Source: Sphingobacteriales bacterium 50-39
GTDB lineage: Bacteria > Bacteroidota > Bacteroidia > Chitinophagales > Chitinophagaceae
Assembly (NCBI GenBank): GCA_001898505.1
Contig: MKTZ01000011.1
Span: 124,001-188,000, forward strand
Length of the DNA stretch: 64,000 nt
Reading direction: 5' to 3'
A model generated the notes under the pieces. That model had not been told where the DNA came from and made no database searches. It saw only the letters and a list, made by a program, of their open reading frames with translations. The position numbers and the translations under genes were made by a program. Below are positions 1 to 10,315 of this stretch, in pieces (the stretch's first letter is position 1; every line of letters begins with the position of its first letter).

Positions 1-2786
1 GCGGCCTTGGTCACTTTGCTGCTGGGGTTCTTGATGGCCTGGGATTCATCCAGCACCGCATAGTCGAAGGGGATCTCCAACAGCAGCTTGATATCGCTGC
101 GCAAAGTCCCATAGGTGGTGATGATCACATTGTACTGGCTCAACGCCTGTTTGTTGCGCGTCCTGTCACCCCCATGATGGATATGATAGGTCAGGGTGGG
201 CGTAAACTTCTTTATTTCATTCTCCCAGTTGAACATCAACGTAGTGGGGCACACTACTAATGCACTGAGACGTCCATTTGTATCCCTGAAATGCTGTAGG
301 AAGGACAGGGCCTGAATGGTCTTACCAAGACCCATGTCGTCAGCCAGTATACCACCCCAGTTGACCTCCTGCAAATAGTTTAACCAATGGAACCCATGCA
401 CCTGATAGGGCCGGAGTATCGGCTCCAGATGGGCCGGCGCAGGAATTTCCTTGATCCGGTTGAACTCCCTCAGTTGCTCGTATTTCTCTTCCAGCCGGAT
501 GATCAGTTCCTCTTCATTACGATTGTCATACAGCTCATCGATGACGCTCATATGGTATTTCGAAAGCCGGAGCTGATTGCGTTGGCCTTCGCCTACCCTG
601 AATAAAAGGGAGTACTTCTTTATCCATTCTTCCGGCAAGACACCAAGGGTTCCGTCATCGAGAGGAACAAATTGCTGCCGGTTGGCTAACGCTTTCTTGA
701 CATCTGCGATCGTCACTTTCTGGTCCCCGAACACAATGTCGACCCGGGCATCAAACCAGTCCGTATTGCTGCTGATATGGATCTTCGTCTGTGGCTTGGC
801 CGTATTGAACCGGAAATTCTTCAACGCTTCAAAGCCATACACAGGCACTTTTATTTCCTCCATGGCGTCCACAAAGAGAAAGAACCAGTTGTTCTTGAGC
901 ACATCGGCGCCCTTGAGCGCCAGGGAATGCGCACTTTCCGGATGAAGGAATTGGGAATGGAGGGATTCCAGCTTACGGAAGAATTGCAGCTCGGCCTCCT
1001 TGTTGCGATGGACTATTAAAACCTGTCCTCCGTCCGGCACAATGATCTCATCCTTTCCGCCGGGCCGGGTTTCGAATCCTTTATAGGAGAAGATAGGTTG
1101 GAACACCAGGTAGTCGCCTTTCTCCTGTAAGAGCAGCTTTTTTTCCGGCTCGCCATCCTTTACCTCCTTCACCAGCACATTGTCAAAATCCACATGATAA
1201 TCCCGGGTCAGGGGAAGGATAAACTCCTTCAGCTGTTTTGGCCATTCGGTGTTGTCGACGATCCATTTCTCCTTCCCGGAGAATTTCTCCACCAGGGCAA
1301 TATCCTCAGGCCTGTTCCAGCAGTACAGATTGTTGTTGTAAAAAAATACCACGCTGCTTTTACACTCATTTTGAGCAAGCTCCACCGGCTGCCCATTGAT
1401 CTTCACATAACAGGTCAGTTCATATCCGTCCTCCGCCGGGGACACGCTAAAGAAAGGAGTGATGGTATCCCCCGAGAGGCCAATCGGTTGAAGATTGGTC
1501 GTCTTGAAAGGCTTATGACCGTTGAGAAAAAATATAAAAGGGTTGGCGCTTACTTCCGCAAAGAGCTTTTTCAGCTTGGGATGCAGATATTCCACCATCA
1601 GCCTCTTTGTCTCTTCCGGAAGATCATCCTCTTCATGATGGATGATATTTTCCCAGATGCCGCTGAAGGGGGAGTTCCGGTTGAGGTATTTGCTGATCTC
1701 AGGCCCCTGCATCTTGCGAAGGAAGGGGATCAGTTGTTTATCAAATTCAGAAAATGGGTCCGTATTGACGAATTTGGTGAGATCCATCTTCTCCACCTTA
1801 CCCGAGTAGGCCGATTGCTCTTCATTGCTTTCTCCGGCTATCGCGTCCAGGGCAAAGCCCGGGAAACTGTCCTGGTTGAAATTGAAGACGATACCCAATC
1901 GCTGCGCCACGCCACCCAATGTCCTTTCTTCTTCCGTCACCAGGACGGACGGCTGTTCAGCCTCGGCCGGCTTGGGGCGGCCCGTCGCCACCGGGGCTAC
2001 ACGTTTGATAGTCGTGTCCAGCACGCGTAAGAAGGGCTTGCCGTCTTTATAGGTAAATTCAAATTTTCCTTTCAGATCGTCGGAGAGCGAATACCCGTAT
2101 GCTTCCAGCAATTTATTCTTTTCCTTATCCCAGTTGCGGATGGAGTCGAAATAATGAGCGCCATGCATATGCAACAGCTGCAGGAACACGATCACCTTGG
2201 GCAGGCACAATGGATGCGCCGTATCGGGATAGTCGCTGCTGGTGTCGAAATTCCTTTCCTCATTCTTTCTCAATACCACCTGGAAGGTCTTTCCATCCAG
2301 CTCGACGGAAGCCTTTACGATCTCGTCCTTGGCATATTCGATCTTTGCTCTTTGTGTTCGCAGATATTTTTCCGCTTCGCTCAGCGTCTCGGGGCTGCAC
2401 AGGAGCCGGATGCTCTTGAGGTCGATGAACTTCATCTTGAGCACCGTGTGCTGCTGATCATACAACACTTCCTCCGCCTTAAGCATATTCCGGTCCAGCA
2501 GCTCCTGCAGCTGGATCAGAGCCGCGGCTTCATGACGGCAGATATCGCCCAGGTTATAGGGACAGCTGCAACGAATGGACAGCGTCTTAGGGTCCTTGAA
2601 CTTCTGCACATATACCTTATAATAGGTAGAATAACTATCATCCTTTACGCGAAAGGTCACCGACTCGAACAGCTCGTCATATTCCACCAGCTCGACATAC
2701 CCAATTGCGTGGATCTTTTTTCCCCGACGAATTACTTCATCGGTACCATTAGTATATACATACTTAATAAGGTGCGGTAATGCCAT
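1..2786 (-). CDS. SWIM zinc-finger SNF2-family helicase, 3' part cut off by window edge
   Basis: Reading on the minus strand from an ATG at 2784-2786, the frame stays open for 928 codons to the left edge, so the C-terminus is missing. A SWIM zinc finger is visible near the start (C73, C75, C83, H85). Near residue 820 is the Walker A segment GILADDMGLGKT, and at the left edge the DEAH-box equivalent DESQAIKN. These are SNF2/Swi2 ATPase motifs I and II; the remaining helicase lobe should lie outside the window. SWIM plus SNF2 is a common bacterial architecture for DNA-dependent ATPases of unclear role, probably in chromosome maintenance or transcription recycling. A truncated palindromic repeat lies just upstream of the start. 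Family assignment is firm; biological role is inferred. Confidence 0.9.
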   Translation of the reverse strand, partial: MALPHLIKYVYTNGTDEVIRRGKKIHAIGYVELVEYDELFESVTFRVKDDSYSTYYKVYVQKFKDPKTLSIRCSCPYNLGDICRHEAAALIQLQELLDRNMLKAEEVLYDQQHTVLKMKFIDLKSIRLLCSPETLSEAEKYLRTQRAKIEYAKDEIVKASVELDGKTFQVVLRKNEERNFDTSSDYPDTAHPLCLPKVIVFLQLLHMHGAHYFDSIRNWDKEKNKLLEAYGYSLSDDLKGKFEFTYKDGKPFLRVLDTTIKRVAPVATGRPKPAEAEQPSVLVTEEERTLGGVAQRLGIVFNFNQDSFPGFALDAIAGESNEEQSAYSGKVEKMDLTKFVNTDPFSEFDKQLIPFLRKMQGPEISKYLNRNSPFSGIWENIIHHEEDDLPEETKRLMVEYLHPKLKKLFAEVSANPFIFFLNGHKPFKTTNLQPIGLSGDTITPFFSVSPAEDGYELTCYVKINGQPVELAQNECKSSVVFFYNNNLYCWNRPEDIALVEKFSGKEKWIVDNTEWPKQLKEFILPLTRDYHVDFDNVLVKEVKDGEPEKKLLLQEKGDYLVFQPIFSYKGFETRPGGKDEIIVPDGGQVLIVHRNKEAELQFFRKLESLHSQFLHPESAHSLALKGADVLKNNWFFLFVDAMEEIKVPVYGFEALKNFRFNTAKPQTKIHISSNTDWFDARVDIVFGDQKVTIADVKKALANRQQFVPLDDGTLGVLPEEWIKKYSLLFRVGEGQRNQLRLSKYHMSVIDELYDNRNEEELIIRLEEKYEQLREFNRIKEIPAPAHLEPILRPYQVHGFHWLNYLQEVNWGGILADDMGLGKTIQALSFLQHFRDTNGRLSALVVCPTTLMFNWENEIKKFTPTLTYHIHHGGDRTRNKQALSQYNVIITTYGTLRSDIKLLLEIPFDYAVLDESQAIKNPSSKVTKA

Positions 2787-2821
2787 ATTTCTATTTGACA
2801 AATTCACCCTCTTCACCCGGC

Positions 2822-2861
2822 AGAACGAACCGTTGGTTCGTTATCCGAAGGTCCAGGACCC
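2822..2861 (-). repeat. Dispersed palindromic element, truncated copy (E1)
   Basis: The hairpin AACGAACC/GGTTCGTT (2824-2842) is followed by CCGAAGG and a perfect GGTCC-A-GGACC palindrome. It matches in order the second half of the element at 47933-47970, read in the same direction. The arm-loop-arm half and the TAATG block are absent or unrecognisable. It lies between the divergent helicase and M28 peptidase genes. Confidence 0.6.
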
Positions 2862-2987
2862 CGGTCCGGCAAGGGCAATCTGCAAAACTAAAGGAAAAAA
2901 GACGAGTGTAGAAAAGTTTTAGCCAATTATTAATGTTGGGGTAACCTATTTATCTTTACGGGACCGCTTCCAGCAGCCTCATTGAAA

Positions 2988-3075
2988 GTGCGGAAATTGG
3001 TCTTCATGAAAAAAATAGCCCAATTCCCGCATATCGTTAATGTCTGTCCTGGCGGACGAACCGCCCGGGCGGTTC
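2988..3075 (+). repeat. Dispersed palindromic element, full copy (E2)
   Basis: Arm GTGCGGAAATTGG (2988-3000) pairs with CCAATTCCCGCAT (3020-3032) around an A-rich loop ending in AAAAATAG. It is followed by TTAATGTCTGTCC-tggc-GGAC and the hairpin GAACCGCC/GGCGGTTC (3058-3075). This is the same order of parts as the copies at 43226 and 7891, but with different arm sequence. It sits in the 5' leader of the M28 peptidase gene, 27 bases before its start codon, and creates a misleading in-frame upstream extension. Confidence 0.8.
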
Positions 3076-3101
3076 CTGTTGGTCCTGTAAAACCGATTTT
3101 T

Positions 3102-4760
3102 ATGATCATTCGTATCAAGATCGTTACGCTTACCCTGGTCCTGCCCTTTCTGTCCCTGTTCACCTTTGCACAACGGCTAAAAAAAGCCGATAAGATCACC
3201 GAGGCCAACCTGGAGACGCATATACACTTCCTGGCTGATGACAAGCTGGAAGGCCGTCGTACAGGCACATCCGGCGAACAGGCAGCAGGCGATTATATCA
3301 GCATCGGCTTTGCCAGATACGGACTACAGCCCAAAGGGGATAACAATGGCTGGAAACAATCGTTTGAAATAGATGAAGGCAAACGCGTCAGCGAGGAAAC
3401 AGCTTTCTCCATCGACGACAAGTCGCTGATTATCAATAAAGAATATTTTCCTCTCGCCTTTAGCGCTCTTGGGTCAGCAGAGGGTACGCCCGCCATTGCC
3501 CTGCAGGAAAAAGGAGACCCCTGGTTCCTCGATCTAAAGGAACTGCTGGAAACAAACAAGGGCAATCCTCACTTCGACCTGGACCAGGCCATCCGGGACA
3601 AGGCAAAAGAGCTTTACAAGAAAGGCGCCACCGCCCTGATCCTGTTCAATACCTCCAAAATTGCCGATAACCTCTCCTTTGATCCAAAGGATCGCTCGGA
3701 GCCGGCCGTTCTTCCCCTATTCTATATCACCCGGGCAGGCCGAAGCAAATACCTGAAGGACGAATCCGCCTCGCTGGATATAAAATTGAAAGTTTCCTTT
3801 ACAGAAAAGAAACGCACCGGTCACAATATCATAGGCTATCTGGATAATGGGGCCCCTACCACCGTCGTCATTGGAGCCCATTATGACCACCTGGGATATG
3901 GAGAAGATAGCAACGGCCTTTACCGGGGGCCTGAAAGACAGATCTTCAATGGCGCCGATGACAACGCCAGCGGGGTAGCAGCCATCATCGAGCTGGCCCG
4001 TCTGCTGAAGACGTCTTCTCTGAAAGGGAACAACTACCTTTTCATCGCATTTTCTGGTGAAGAGCTTGGTTTGTATGGGTCTAAATATTTCGTGGAGCAC
4101 CCTACCATCGACCTGTCCAGAGTGAATTATATGATCAACCTGGATATGATCGGCCGGCTAAGGGACAGCACCCATGCGCTCACAGTGGGAGGTTATGGCA
4201 CTTCCCCTACATGGGCCGAAGTCATGGGTAACGTGCAGGATAAGAAATTCTTTCGGTTGAACTACGACAGCAGCGGGGTAGGGCCCAGCGATCATACTTC
4301 GTTCTACCGGAAAGATATACCCGTGCTCTTTTTCTTTACAGGTCTGCATGAAGATTATCACAAGCCTTCGGACAAGTCCGACAAGATCAATTATATGGGC
4401 GAGCTCCAGGTGCTGAAATATGTATATGAGGTAGTGGAAGGTCTCAACAAAAAGTCACGGCTTGTCTTTACAAAGAGCCGGGAAGTACAGATCAGCGGCG
4501 CTCGTTTTACCGTGACACTGGGTATCATGCCCGATTATACATTTAATGGCAGTGGTGTCCGGGCAGACGGGGTCAGTGATGGGAGACCTGCACAGAAGGC
4601 AGGATTAAAAGCCGGGGATGTCATCGTACAGCTGGGGGACTATCCCGTGCCCGATCTGGAAAAATACATGGAAGCATTGTCGAAATTCAAAAAAGGGGAT
4701 TCAACCACGGTGAAATATCGGCGTGGGAATGGTCTCCAACAGGCGCCGATACAGTTCTAA
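3102..4760 (+). CDS. M28 family metallopeptidase with PDZ domain, secreted
   Basis: A 552-residue zinc aminopeptidase-like enzyme. The zinc and catalytic residues of family M28 are all visible: H260 in HYDHLGYG, D286 in NGADDNASG, E320-E321 in SGEELGLYG, D348 in NLDMIGR and H420 in HEDYHKP. A hydrophobic signal peptide occupies about residues 1-22, a PA-like insert lies near residues 100-210, and the last ~95 residues form a PDZ domain (GLKAGDVIVQLGDYPV). It is probably exported and trims peptides in the periplasm or outside the cell. The frame is open further upstream, but that stretch is a repeat element, so the ATG at 3102, directly before the signal peptide, is the sensible start. Confidence 0.92.
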   Translation: MIIRIKIVTLTLVLPFLSLFTFAQRLKKADKITEANLETHIHFLADDKLEGRRTGTSGEQAAGDYISIGFARYGLQPKGDNNGWKQSFEIDEGKRVSEETAFSIDDKSLIINKEYFPLAFSALGSAEGTPAIALQEKGDPWFLDLKELLETNKGNPHFDLDQAIRDKAKELYKKGATALILFNTSKIADNLSFDPKDRSEPAVLPLFYITRAGRSKYLKDESASLDIKLKVSFTEKKRTGHNIIGYLDNGAPTTVVIGAHYDHLGYGEDSNGLYRGPERQIFNGADDNASGVAAIIELARLLKTSSLKGNNYLFIAFSGEELGLYGSKYFVEHPTIDLSRVNYMINLDMIGRLRDSTHALTVGGYGTSPTWAEVMGNVQDKKFFRLNYDSSGVGPSDHTSFYRKDIPVLFFFTGLHEDYHKPSDKSDKINYMGELQVLKYVYEVVEGLNKKSRLVFTKSREVQISGARFTVTLGIMPDYTFNGSGVRADGVSDGRPAQKAGLKAGDVIVQLGDYPVPDLEKYMEALSKFKKGDSTTVKYRRGNGLQQAPIQF

Positions 4761-4790
4761 CGGGGACCGCCCCGAAACAAACAAAGGACC

Positions 4791-5225
4791 ATGAAGCTCA
4801 AGCTCAACATAGACGATATGACCGAGGAGTTCTTCGAGGGCGCCCGTCTGTTAGGGGTGGTGGCCCCCATAAAGGACTATCAGTTCTGCTGGCAGCTGAA
4901 CCACCGGCTGAGATTTGACTTTCGCATAAACCACGACATCGAGATACAGCTGACCAAAAAACAACGGACATACTTCTTTAGCGTCTATGAATACCAGGAG
5001 GCCAACAACTCCCTGCAGCATTTTCTCTATAACAATCATTTCGATGGGGAATACCTCCTTCCGGAGTTCAAACACCTGGATTTTCTATGGCTGCTAAAAG
5101 GGGATACCGTGACCGATGACAAGCTGGGAGACCTGATCACCTGTATAAAGTCCATGCCTCCCGTACAGCTGGTAACAGAGCTGGTGCAGGACAAGATCCG
5201 TAATAAAGGGCACCTGATATTTTAA
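4791..5225 (+). CDS. IPExxxVDY family protein
   Basis: A 144-residue cytosolic protein of a family found in Bacteroidota and named after a conserved motif. Here the motif reads LPEFKHLDF at residues 90-98, a slightly diverged form. Function is unknown. It starts 30 bases after the M28 peptidase stop and lies 21 bases before the pterin dehydratase gene on the same strand, so the three could be co-transcribed, though they share no obvious pathway. Confidence 0.8.
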   Translation: MKLKLNIDDMTEEFFEGARLLGVVAPIKDYQFCWQLNHRLRFDFRINHDIEIQLTKKQRTYFFSVYEYQEANNSLQHFLYNNHFDGEYLLPEFKHLDFLWLLKGDTVTDDKLGDLITCIKSMPPVQLVTELVQDKIRNKGHLIF

Positions 5226-5246
5226 AGCGCACTAAAATCACTCCAT

Positions 5247-5486
5247 ATGTGGGAAGAAAAAAATAATCAGCTCTATCGCCAATTCGAGTTCAAAACCTTC
5301 TCCGAAGCCTTTGCATTTATGACGCGGGTGGCGCTGGCGGCGGAAAAAATGGATCATCATCCTTTATGGACGAATGTCTACAACAAGGTAGAGATATGGC
5401 TCTCGACACACGACGCAGGGGATGTGGTCACCGACAGGGACAGAATACTGGCTAAAAAGATAGACAAGATAGTCACGCCAGGTTAG
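5247..5486 (+). CDS. 4a-hydroxytetrahydrobiopterin dehydratase (PCD/DCoH family)
   Basis: A 79-residue protein matching the pterin-4a-carbinolamine dehydratase family. The active-site signature is present: KMDHHPLW with H37, H38 and P39, then the conserved H55 in LSTHDAG. The family dehydrates 4a-hydroxytetrahydropterin during regeneration of the pterin cofactor of aromatic amino-acid hydroxylases. No hydroxylase is in the window. Length is slightly shorter than the usual 90-110 residues, with a trimmed N-terminus. The stop codon overlaps the rho stop by 4 bases in a convergent arrangement. Confidence 0.88.
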   Translation: MWEEKNNQLYRQFEFKTFSEAFAFMTRVALAAEKMDHHPLWTNVYNKVEIWLSTHDAGDVVTDRDRILAKKIDKIVTPG

Positions 5487-7174
5487 CCATTCATGCTGGC
5501 CAGGAACTCTTCGTTGCTTTTTGTTCCGCGCATGCGCTTCAGCAATTCGTTCATGGCTTCTTCCGTATTCATATCGTTGAGATAGACGCGAAGCAGGTTC
5601 ATCCTTTGCAATACATCCCTTTCCAGCAGCAGGTCGTCACGACGGGTAGAGCTGGCAACAAGGTCGATGGCAGGGAAGATACGCCTGTTGGACAGACGGC
5701 GGTCCAGCTGCAATTCCATATTACCTGTACCCTTGAACTCTTCGAAGATCACTTCGTCCATCTTGGACCCCGTGTCGATAAGCGCCGTTGCCAGGATGGT
5801 GAGAGATCCGCCATTCTCGATCTTACGGGCAGCGCCGAAGAATTGTTTGGGCTTCTGCATGGCGTTGGCTTCCACACCACCGGATAATACCTTTCCGGAA
5901 GCAGGAGCTACGGTATTGTGAGCGCGCGCCAGACGGGTGATGGAATCCAAAAGGATCACTACATCATGACCGCATTCTACCAGGCGCTTGGCCTTTTGCA
6001 GGGCGATGGTGGAGACCTTTACGTGTTTTTCGGCAGGTTCGTCGAAAGTGGAGGCGATCACTTCGGCCTTTACGCTGCGTTCCATATCTGTAACTTCCTC
6101 AGGACGTTCGTCCACCAGCACGATCATCAGATAGCATTCCGGATGATTGGCAGCGATGGCATTGGCAACAGCCTTTAACAGCATCGTCTTACCAGTCTTG
6201 GGCTGCGCAACGATGAGTCCGCGCTGACCTTTACCGATGGGGGTGAAAAGGTCCATAATGCGGGTGGAATAATCACTGGGTGCAGTAAAGAGATTCAATT
6301 TTTCGAAAGGGAAGAGAGGGGTCAGATAGTCGAATGGCACCCGGTCGCGAACTTCTTCGGGGCCTTTGCTATTGATGGTCTCTACCTTCAGCAGGGCAAA
6401 ATACTTTTCGCCTTCTTTGGGAGGACGAACAGCGCCAAGTACAGTATCGCCGGTCTTTAGACCAAATAGCTTGATCTGAGAAGGGCTTACATAAATATCA
6501 TCGGGAGATGAGAGATAGTTGTAGTCGCTGCTGCGCAGGAAGCCATAACCATCGGGCATCATTTCCAATACCCCTTCCGCCTGGATCACACCATCGAATT
6601 CGATATTGAAAACTTCATTCCTTCGCTGAGGATAAGCTCTGTTCGCCTGTCCCTCGCCTCCGCGCTGTTCTTGCATACCTTCCGAGTCGTCCTGCAATGC
6701 CACCTGACGCGAAGATTCTTCCTCCTCGCCATCTTCCTCTTCTATCAGCTGTCCCTGTTCTGGCACGGGTTGTGGCGCCTTTGCGGGCTGTGCTTTGGCC
6801 ACCACCGGCGCGGGAGAAGGAACCACATCTTCCGATTCTTCTTTCTTACGGCCGCCTATTTTTTTCAGCAGCGGTTTTTCTTCTTTCTTGCGGGTTTCTT
6901 TCTTCGCATCCGCCTTCTTAGGTTTTTCTTCACCGCTTTCTACTATTGCTTCTTCCGTACTATTGGCAGTGGTCGTCTTTATAATACGTTTGCGTTTGGG
7001 TTTGTCGTCGGCTGCTTCAGACTTGCTATCGCTGTTGGTAAGAGCTTGCTTATCCAGTATTTCGTATACCAGCTTTTGTTTATCCAGCTTTTTTGCGCCT
7101 GAGATCTTTAGCTGCTCGGCTATATCTAGCAGCTCAGGAACGAGCATGTCGTTCAATTGGAGAATATCGTACAT
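5483..7174 (-). CDS. rho: Transcription termination factor Rho
   Basis: A 563-residue hexameric RNA-dependent ATPase that ends transcription. Residues 1-45 form the Rho_N helical domain. Residues about 46-187 are a long low-complexity insert rich in Lys, Glu, Pro and Ala. The cold-shock-like RNA-binding domain covers about 190-260, Walker A (QPKTGKT) is at 324-330 and Walker B (VVILLD) at 405-410. The C-terminal ATPase core is complete and strongly conserved. E. coli Rho has 419 residues, so nearly all the extra length is the insert, as is typical of Bacteroidota Rho. The upstream 326 bases are noncoding and AT-rich and may carry an autoregulatory leader. Identification is certain. Confidence 0.98.
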   Translation of the reverse strand: MYDILQLNDMLVPELLDIAEQLKISGAKKLDKQKLVYEILDKQALTNSDSKSEAADDKPKRKRIIKTTTANSTEEAIVESGEEKPKKADAKKETRKKEEKPLLKKIGGRKKEESEDVVPSPAPVVAKAQPAKAPQPVPEQGQLIEEEDGEEEESSRQVALQDDSEGMQEQRGGEGQANRAYPQRRNEVFNIEFDGVIQAEGVLEMMPDGYGFLRSSDYNYLSSPDDIYVSPSQIKLFGLKTGDTVLGAVRPPKEGEKYFALLKVETINSKGPEEVRDRVPFDYLTPLFPFEKLNLFTAPSDYSTRIMDLFTPIGKGQRGLIVAQPKTGKTMLLKAVANAIAANHPECYLMIVLVDERPEEVTDMERSVKAEVIASTFDEPAEKHVKVSTIALQKAKRLVECGHDVVILLDSITRLARAHNTVAPASGKVLSGGVEANAMQKPKQFFGAARKIENGGSLTILATALIDTGSKMDEVIFEEFKGTGNMELQLDRRLSNRRIFPAIDLVASSTRRDDLLLERDVLQRMNLLRVYLNDMNTEEAMNELLKRMRGTKSNEEFLASMNG

Positions 7175-7500
7175 AAAATGCTTTGAGAGTTGAACACCAT
7201 TCTCAAACAGTCAGCCTGTCTAATTGAAAATGTGAAAATGAATTTTGATTATTATGATGAACGGAATGAGTTAAAACTGATGAGCTGTGAGCATTGGATA
7301 AGAGAACTGATCAGCTTAATTCCACTGCAATTTTAGCATAAAAAAGGAAAAATCAAAAAAAAATTTTGAAACCAACTGTCTTCCAGAGGGTTTCATCACC
7401 AAAAATAACAATATTTTTTGTATGGATGCGAGAAATAACCCCGTTATTCTACTAATAAAACCGCAAATACAGACATACTGCCAGTCATCCTCGCAGCGAC
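7175..7500. other. AT-rich noncoding region, rho leader side
   Basis: This is 326 bases between rho and the broken yhcG-like gene, holding the rho promoter and leader. It is A/T rich with runs of A (near 7340-7370). A small inverted repeat AATAAC-ccc-GTTATT lies at about 7434-7448 and could end transcription of the yhcG-like gene. No ORF or RNA gene is recognised. Confidence 0.5.
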
Positions 7501-8685
7501 CTATTGCGCCAGCACGTCCAGAATATTGGATACGCTGCCTGTGATTACTTCAGGGGAAGGCAGAAATTCCTTATATGCTTTGGGTAGCTCCGACATCACC
7601 CGATAGGACGCAACTCCGATGGGATGAGACGCGTCCTTCAATGCATACTCTACAATCATTCTGTCCTTATCCTTGCAGATAATGATCCCTACGGACGCCG
7701 CCTCATCCTCCGTCTTTATTTTTTCGTTGAGCACCGTCAGGTAAAAATTCATTTTACCCGTGTATTCCGGCTTGAATGCGCCGGCTTTTAGCTCCAGCGC
7801 CACCAACGCTTTTAACCTGCGATGGTATAGCAAAATGTCTATATAAAAATTCTCCGACCCCACCTCCAGCTTGAACTGATTCCCTATAAATGTCCGGAGG
7901 GCGCGCTCCTGTCAAAAATAGCGCGCCTCCGGAAATATCTAATGTCTGAGCCCTTCGTCGGACCTGCTTCGACACGGTCCTCCTCGGTCGTAACCTTCGC
8001 TCCGCTCGGTTATGGACAAGAACCTCCGGTTCTTTTGAGCAAAATCACCGCCCATTTCGCTCAGAAAATGACGCATATTCGTCATGATAGCCAGCTCCAG
8101 CTCTTTTTCATTATGCTTTTCGGTAAGCTCCAGGAATTCCAGGTTATACTCATCCTTGACGGCCAGTTTTGCCTGATTCCTGTATTTTTCGGGCAGGGCC
8201 TTGTCAAAATTGGTCTGACCATTTAAGTATTGTTGATAGCTGCGACCTTCGATATGATGGATTAACACATCGCGGGTCCAGCCATATTTCTTTGTCATTT
8301 CCATATAGAACTGGCTCTCTTCCAGGCTTTTGCATTTGTCGATTATAGCAATATTATGTCCCCATCCAATTTCTCCAACGCTCTGTTGGAGTTTTGGAAA
8401 ATGCTCATATTGTTTGTAAAACTTCCGCATATACCACAGGTTCTGCACAGAAAATCCATTGACTCCCGGAAACTCATTTTGAAGGTCCTTGGACAAACTG
8501 GCCACAATCGACTTGCCCCACCCATATTCTTCCTGTCTTTCGACAATGCTCCTGCCAATCTCCCAATACAGGCCGATCAGTTGCTTATTCACCTGCCTCA
8601 ATGCCTGGTGCTGCGACTGATAGACTTTTGCCTTTATCTCCGTGACAAAGGCTTTGTAATCATGCTCAGATAAATTCGTTTTCAT
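7501..8685 (-). pseudogene. YhcG-like (DUF1016) PDDEXK nuclease gene split by a repeat element
   Basis: The N-terminal part (start ATG 8683-8685, MKTNLSEHDYK) carries the DUF1016 N-terminal domain up to LSEMGGDFA. The C-terminal part, from FIGNQFKLEVG, carries the PDDEXK-like nuclease domain (SENFYIDILLYHR, ALVALELKAG) to the stop at 7501. Between codons ending at 8038 and starting at 7890 lies exactly 147 bp, a palindromic element. Both parts remain in the same frame, but the element contributes a TAG (7939-7941). Removing it restores a normal-looking family member. The family is often linked to restriction or DNA-processing loci. The gene is probably inactive unless the halves work separately or the stop is read through. 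Confidence 0.85.
7891..8037 (+). repeat. Dispersed palindromic element, long form, inserted in yhcG-like gene (E3)
   Basis: Arm TCCGGAGGGCGCGC (7893-7906) pairs with GCGCGCCTCCGGA (7921-7933) around a loop ending in CAAAAATAG. It is followed by ATCTAATGTCTG, a longer GC-rich section containing GTAACCTTCG, and the terminal hairpin GAACC-tcc-GGTTC (8020-8032). Its limits are set by the interrupted reading frame: 147 bp, a multiple of three. The middle section resembles that of the copy at 62473. Confidence 0.85.
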
Positions 8686-8809
8686 ACTACAAGGTTTTAC
8701 TAACAAAATTAGCAAATGAATAAATCCAACTTTGAAAAACTTTCGCCCAATTGGAGCCACAGAATGCGGCTCGTCCGCTTTATCTTTGCCCTCCATCATA
8801 AAAGCAAAT

Positions 8810-10249
8810 ATGTTCAACACAAGAGTCAAAGTGAAGGAGCTGCTGGCTACCGAGCCAAAAAATCAGGAGATCACGGTCATGGGATGGGTACGTACCTTCC
8901 GCAATAACCAATTCATCGCTCTCAACGACGGCTCCACCAATAACAACCTGCAGATCGTGATCGAATTAGGCGCTTTCGATGATTCCTTGTTGAAAAGAAT
9001 TACCCCCGGCGCCTCCATAAAGGCCACCGGTCAGCTGATCGCATCCCAGGGCAAAGGCCAGAAAGTAGAAGTAAAAGCCCACACCCTCGACATCCTGGGC
9101 GATTGCAATTCAGAACAATACCCACTACAGCTAAAGAACAGACCCAGCCTGGAATATCTTAGGGAAATAGCCCATCTCCGATTCAGGACCAACACATTTG
9201 GCGCTGTATTCCGCATACGCCACTCGCTGGCATTCGCGATCCATAAATTCTTCAACGACAAAGGCTTTGTATACCTGCACACGCCTATCGTCACAGCATC
9301 CGACGCCGAAGGGGCAGGGGAGATGTTCAAGGTCACCACCCTCCCTTTTGACAACCCGCCCCGCAAAGAAGATGGCGCCATCGACTTCAGCGAAGATTTC
9401 TTTGGCCGGGCTACCAACCTCACCGTCAGCGGTCAGCTGGAAGGAGAGCTCGGCGCCATGGCGTTTAGCGAAATTTATACATTTGGCCCTACCTTCCGGG
9501 CCGAAAACTCCAATACAGCCCGCCACCTGGCGGAATTCTGGATGATCGAGCCTGAAATGGCATTCTATGACCTGGAAGACAATATGAACCTGGCGGAATC
9601 CTTTATCCGCAACCTCATCCAATACGTCATGGAACACAACCGGGAAGATCTGGAATTCCTGGCGCAAAGGCTTGTCGAAGAGGAAAAACAAAAACCCCAG
9701 GCGGAACGCAGCGAAATGGGACTGATCGAAAAACTCGAGTTCGTCATCAACAACCAATTCGAACGTATCAGCTATACCGAAGCCATCGATATCCTCCTCC
9801 AGTCCCCCGCTTATAAAAAGAAAAAATTCCAATACGAGGTCAAATGGGGCATCGATATGCAGAGCGAGCATGAACGCTACCTCGTAGAAAAACATTTTAA
9901 AAAACCCGTCATCGTCACCGGCTATCCAAAAGATATCAAAGCCTTCTACATGCGGCAGAACGATGATGGCAAGACAGTCGCCGCCATGGACATTCTCGTT
10001 CCCGGCATCGGAGAGATCGTGGGTGGCTCACAAAGGGAAGAGCGACTGGAAAAGCTGGAAGCCCGCATGAAGGAAATGCATATCCCTGTCGAGGAAATGT
10101 GGTGGTATATGGACACCCGTCGTTACGGCTCGGTACCCCATGCCGGCTTTGGATTGGGTTTTGAAAGGATGATGCTTTTTATCACGGGTATGACGAATAT
10201 CCGGGACGTGATCGCCTTCCCCCGCACCCCGAAGAGCGCGGAATTCTAA
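8810..10249 (+). CDS. asnS: Asparagine--tRNA ligase
   Basis: A 479-residue class II aminoacyl-tRNA synthetase charging tRNA-Asn in the cytosol. An OB-fold anticodon-binding domain covers about residues 15-110 ([15 protein letters not shown]). The class II core follows, with motif 2 ([11 protein letters not shown]) and motif 3 at the end ([12 protein letters not shown]). The segment [17 protein letters not shown] and the length of about 480 are characteristic of AsnRS rather than AspRS. I chose the ATG at 8810: the frame is open upstream, but homologues begin with this [15 protein letters not shown] N-terminus, and a TATCTTTG box (8781-8788) lies just before it. Confidence 0.97.
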   Translation: MFNTRVKVKELLATEPKNQEITVMGWVRTFRNNQFIALNDGSTNNNLQIVIELGAFDDSLLKRITPGASIKATGQLIASQGKGQKVEVKAHTLDILGDCNSEQYPLQLKNRPSLEYLREIAHLRFRTNTFGAVFRIRHSLAFAIHKFFNDKGFVYLHTPIVTASDAEGAGEMFKVTTLPFDNPPRKEDGAIDFSEDFFGRATNLTVSGQLEGELGAMAFSEIYTFGPTFRAENSNTARHLAEFWMIEPEMAFYDLEDNMNLAESFIRNLIQYVMEHNREDLEFLAQRLVEEEKQKPQAERSEMGLIEKLEFVINNQFERISYTEAIDILLQSPAYKKKKFQYEVKWGIDMQSEHERYLVEKHFKKPVIVTGYPKDIKAFYMRQNDDGKTVAAMDILVPGIGEIVGGSQREERLEKLEARMKEMHIPVEEMWWYMDTRRYGSVPHAGFGLGFERMMLFITGMTNIRDVIAFPRTPKSAEF

Positions 10250-10315
10250 CATCGATCGTATATGATCATTTTATGGAATTCCCCCGCTAAAAACTCTTAG
10301 TAGAAATCACATTTT

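Noticed and set aside
387..2780. Several plus-strand ORFs over the helicase gene, the longest about 278 codons
   Set aside because: They are antisense shadows of the minus-strand SWIM/SNF2 frame, which carries the recognisable motifs.
2982..3101. N-terminal extension of the M28 peptidase frame
   Set aside because: The extra codons are a palindromic element; the signal peptide starts at the ATG at 3102.
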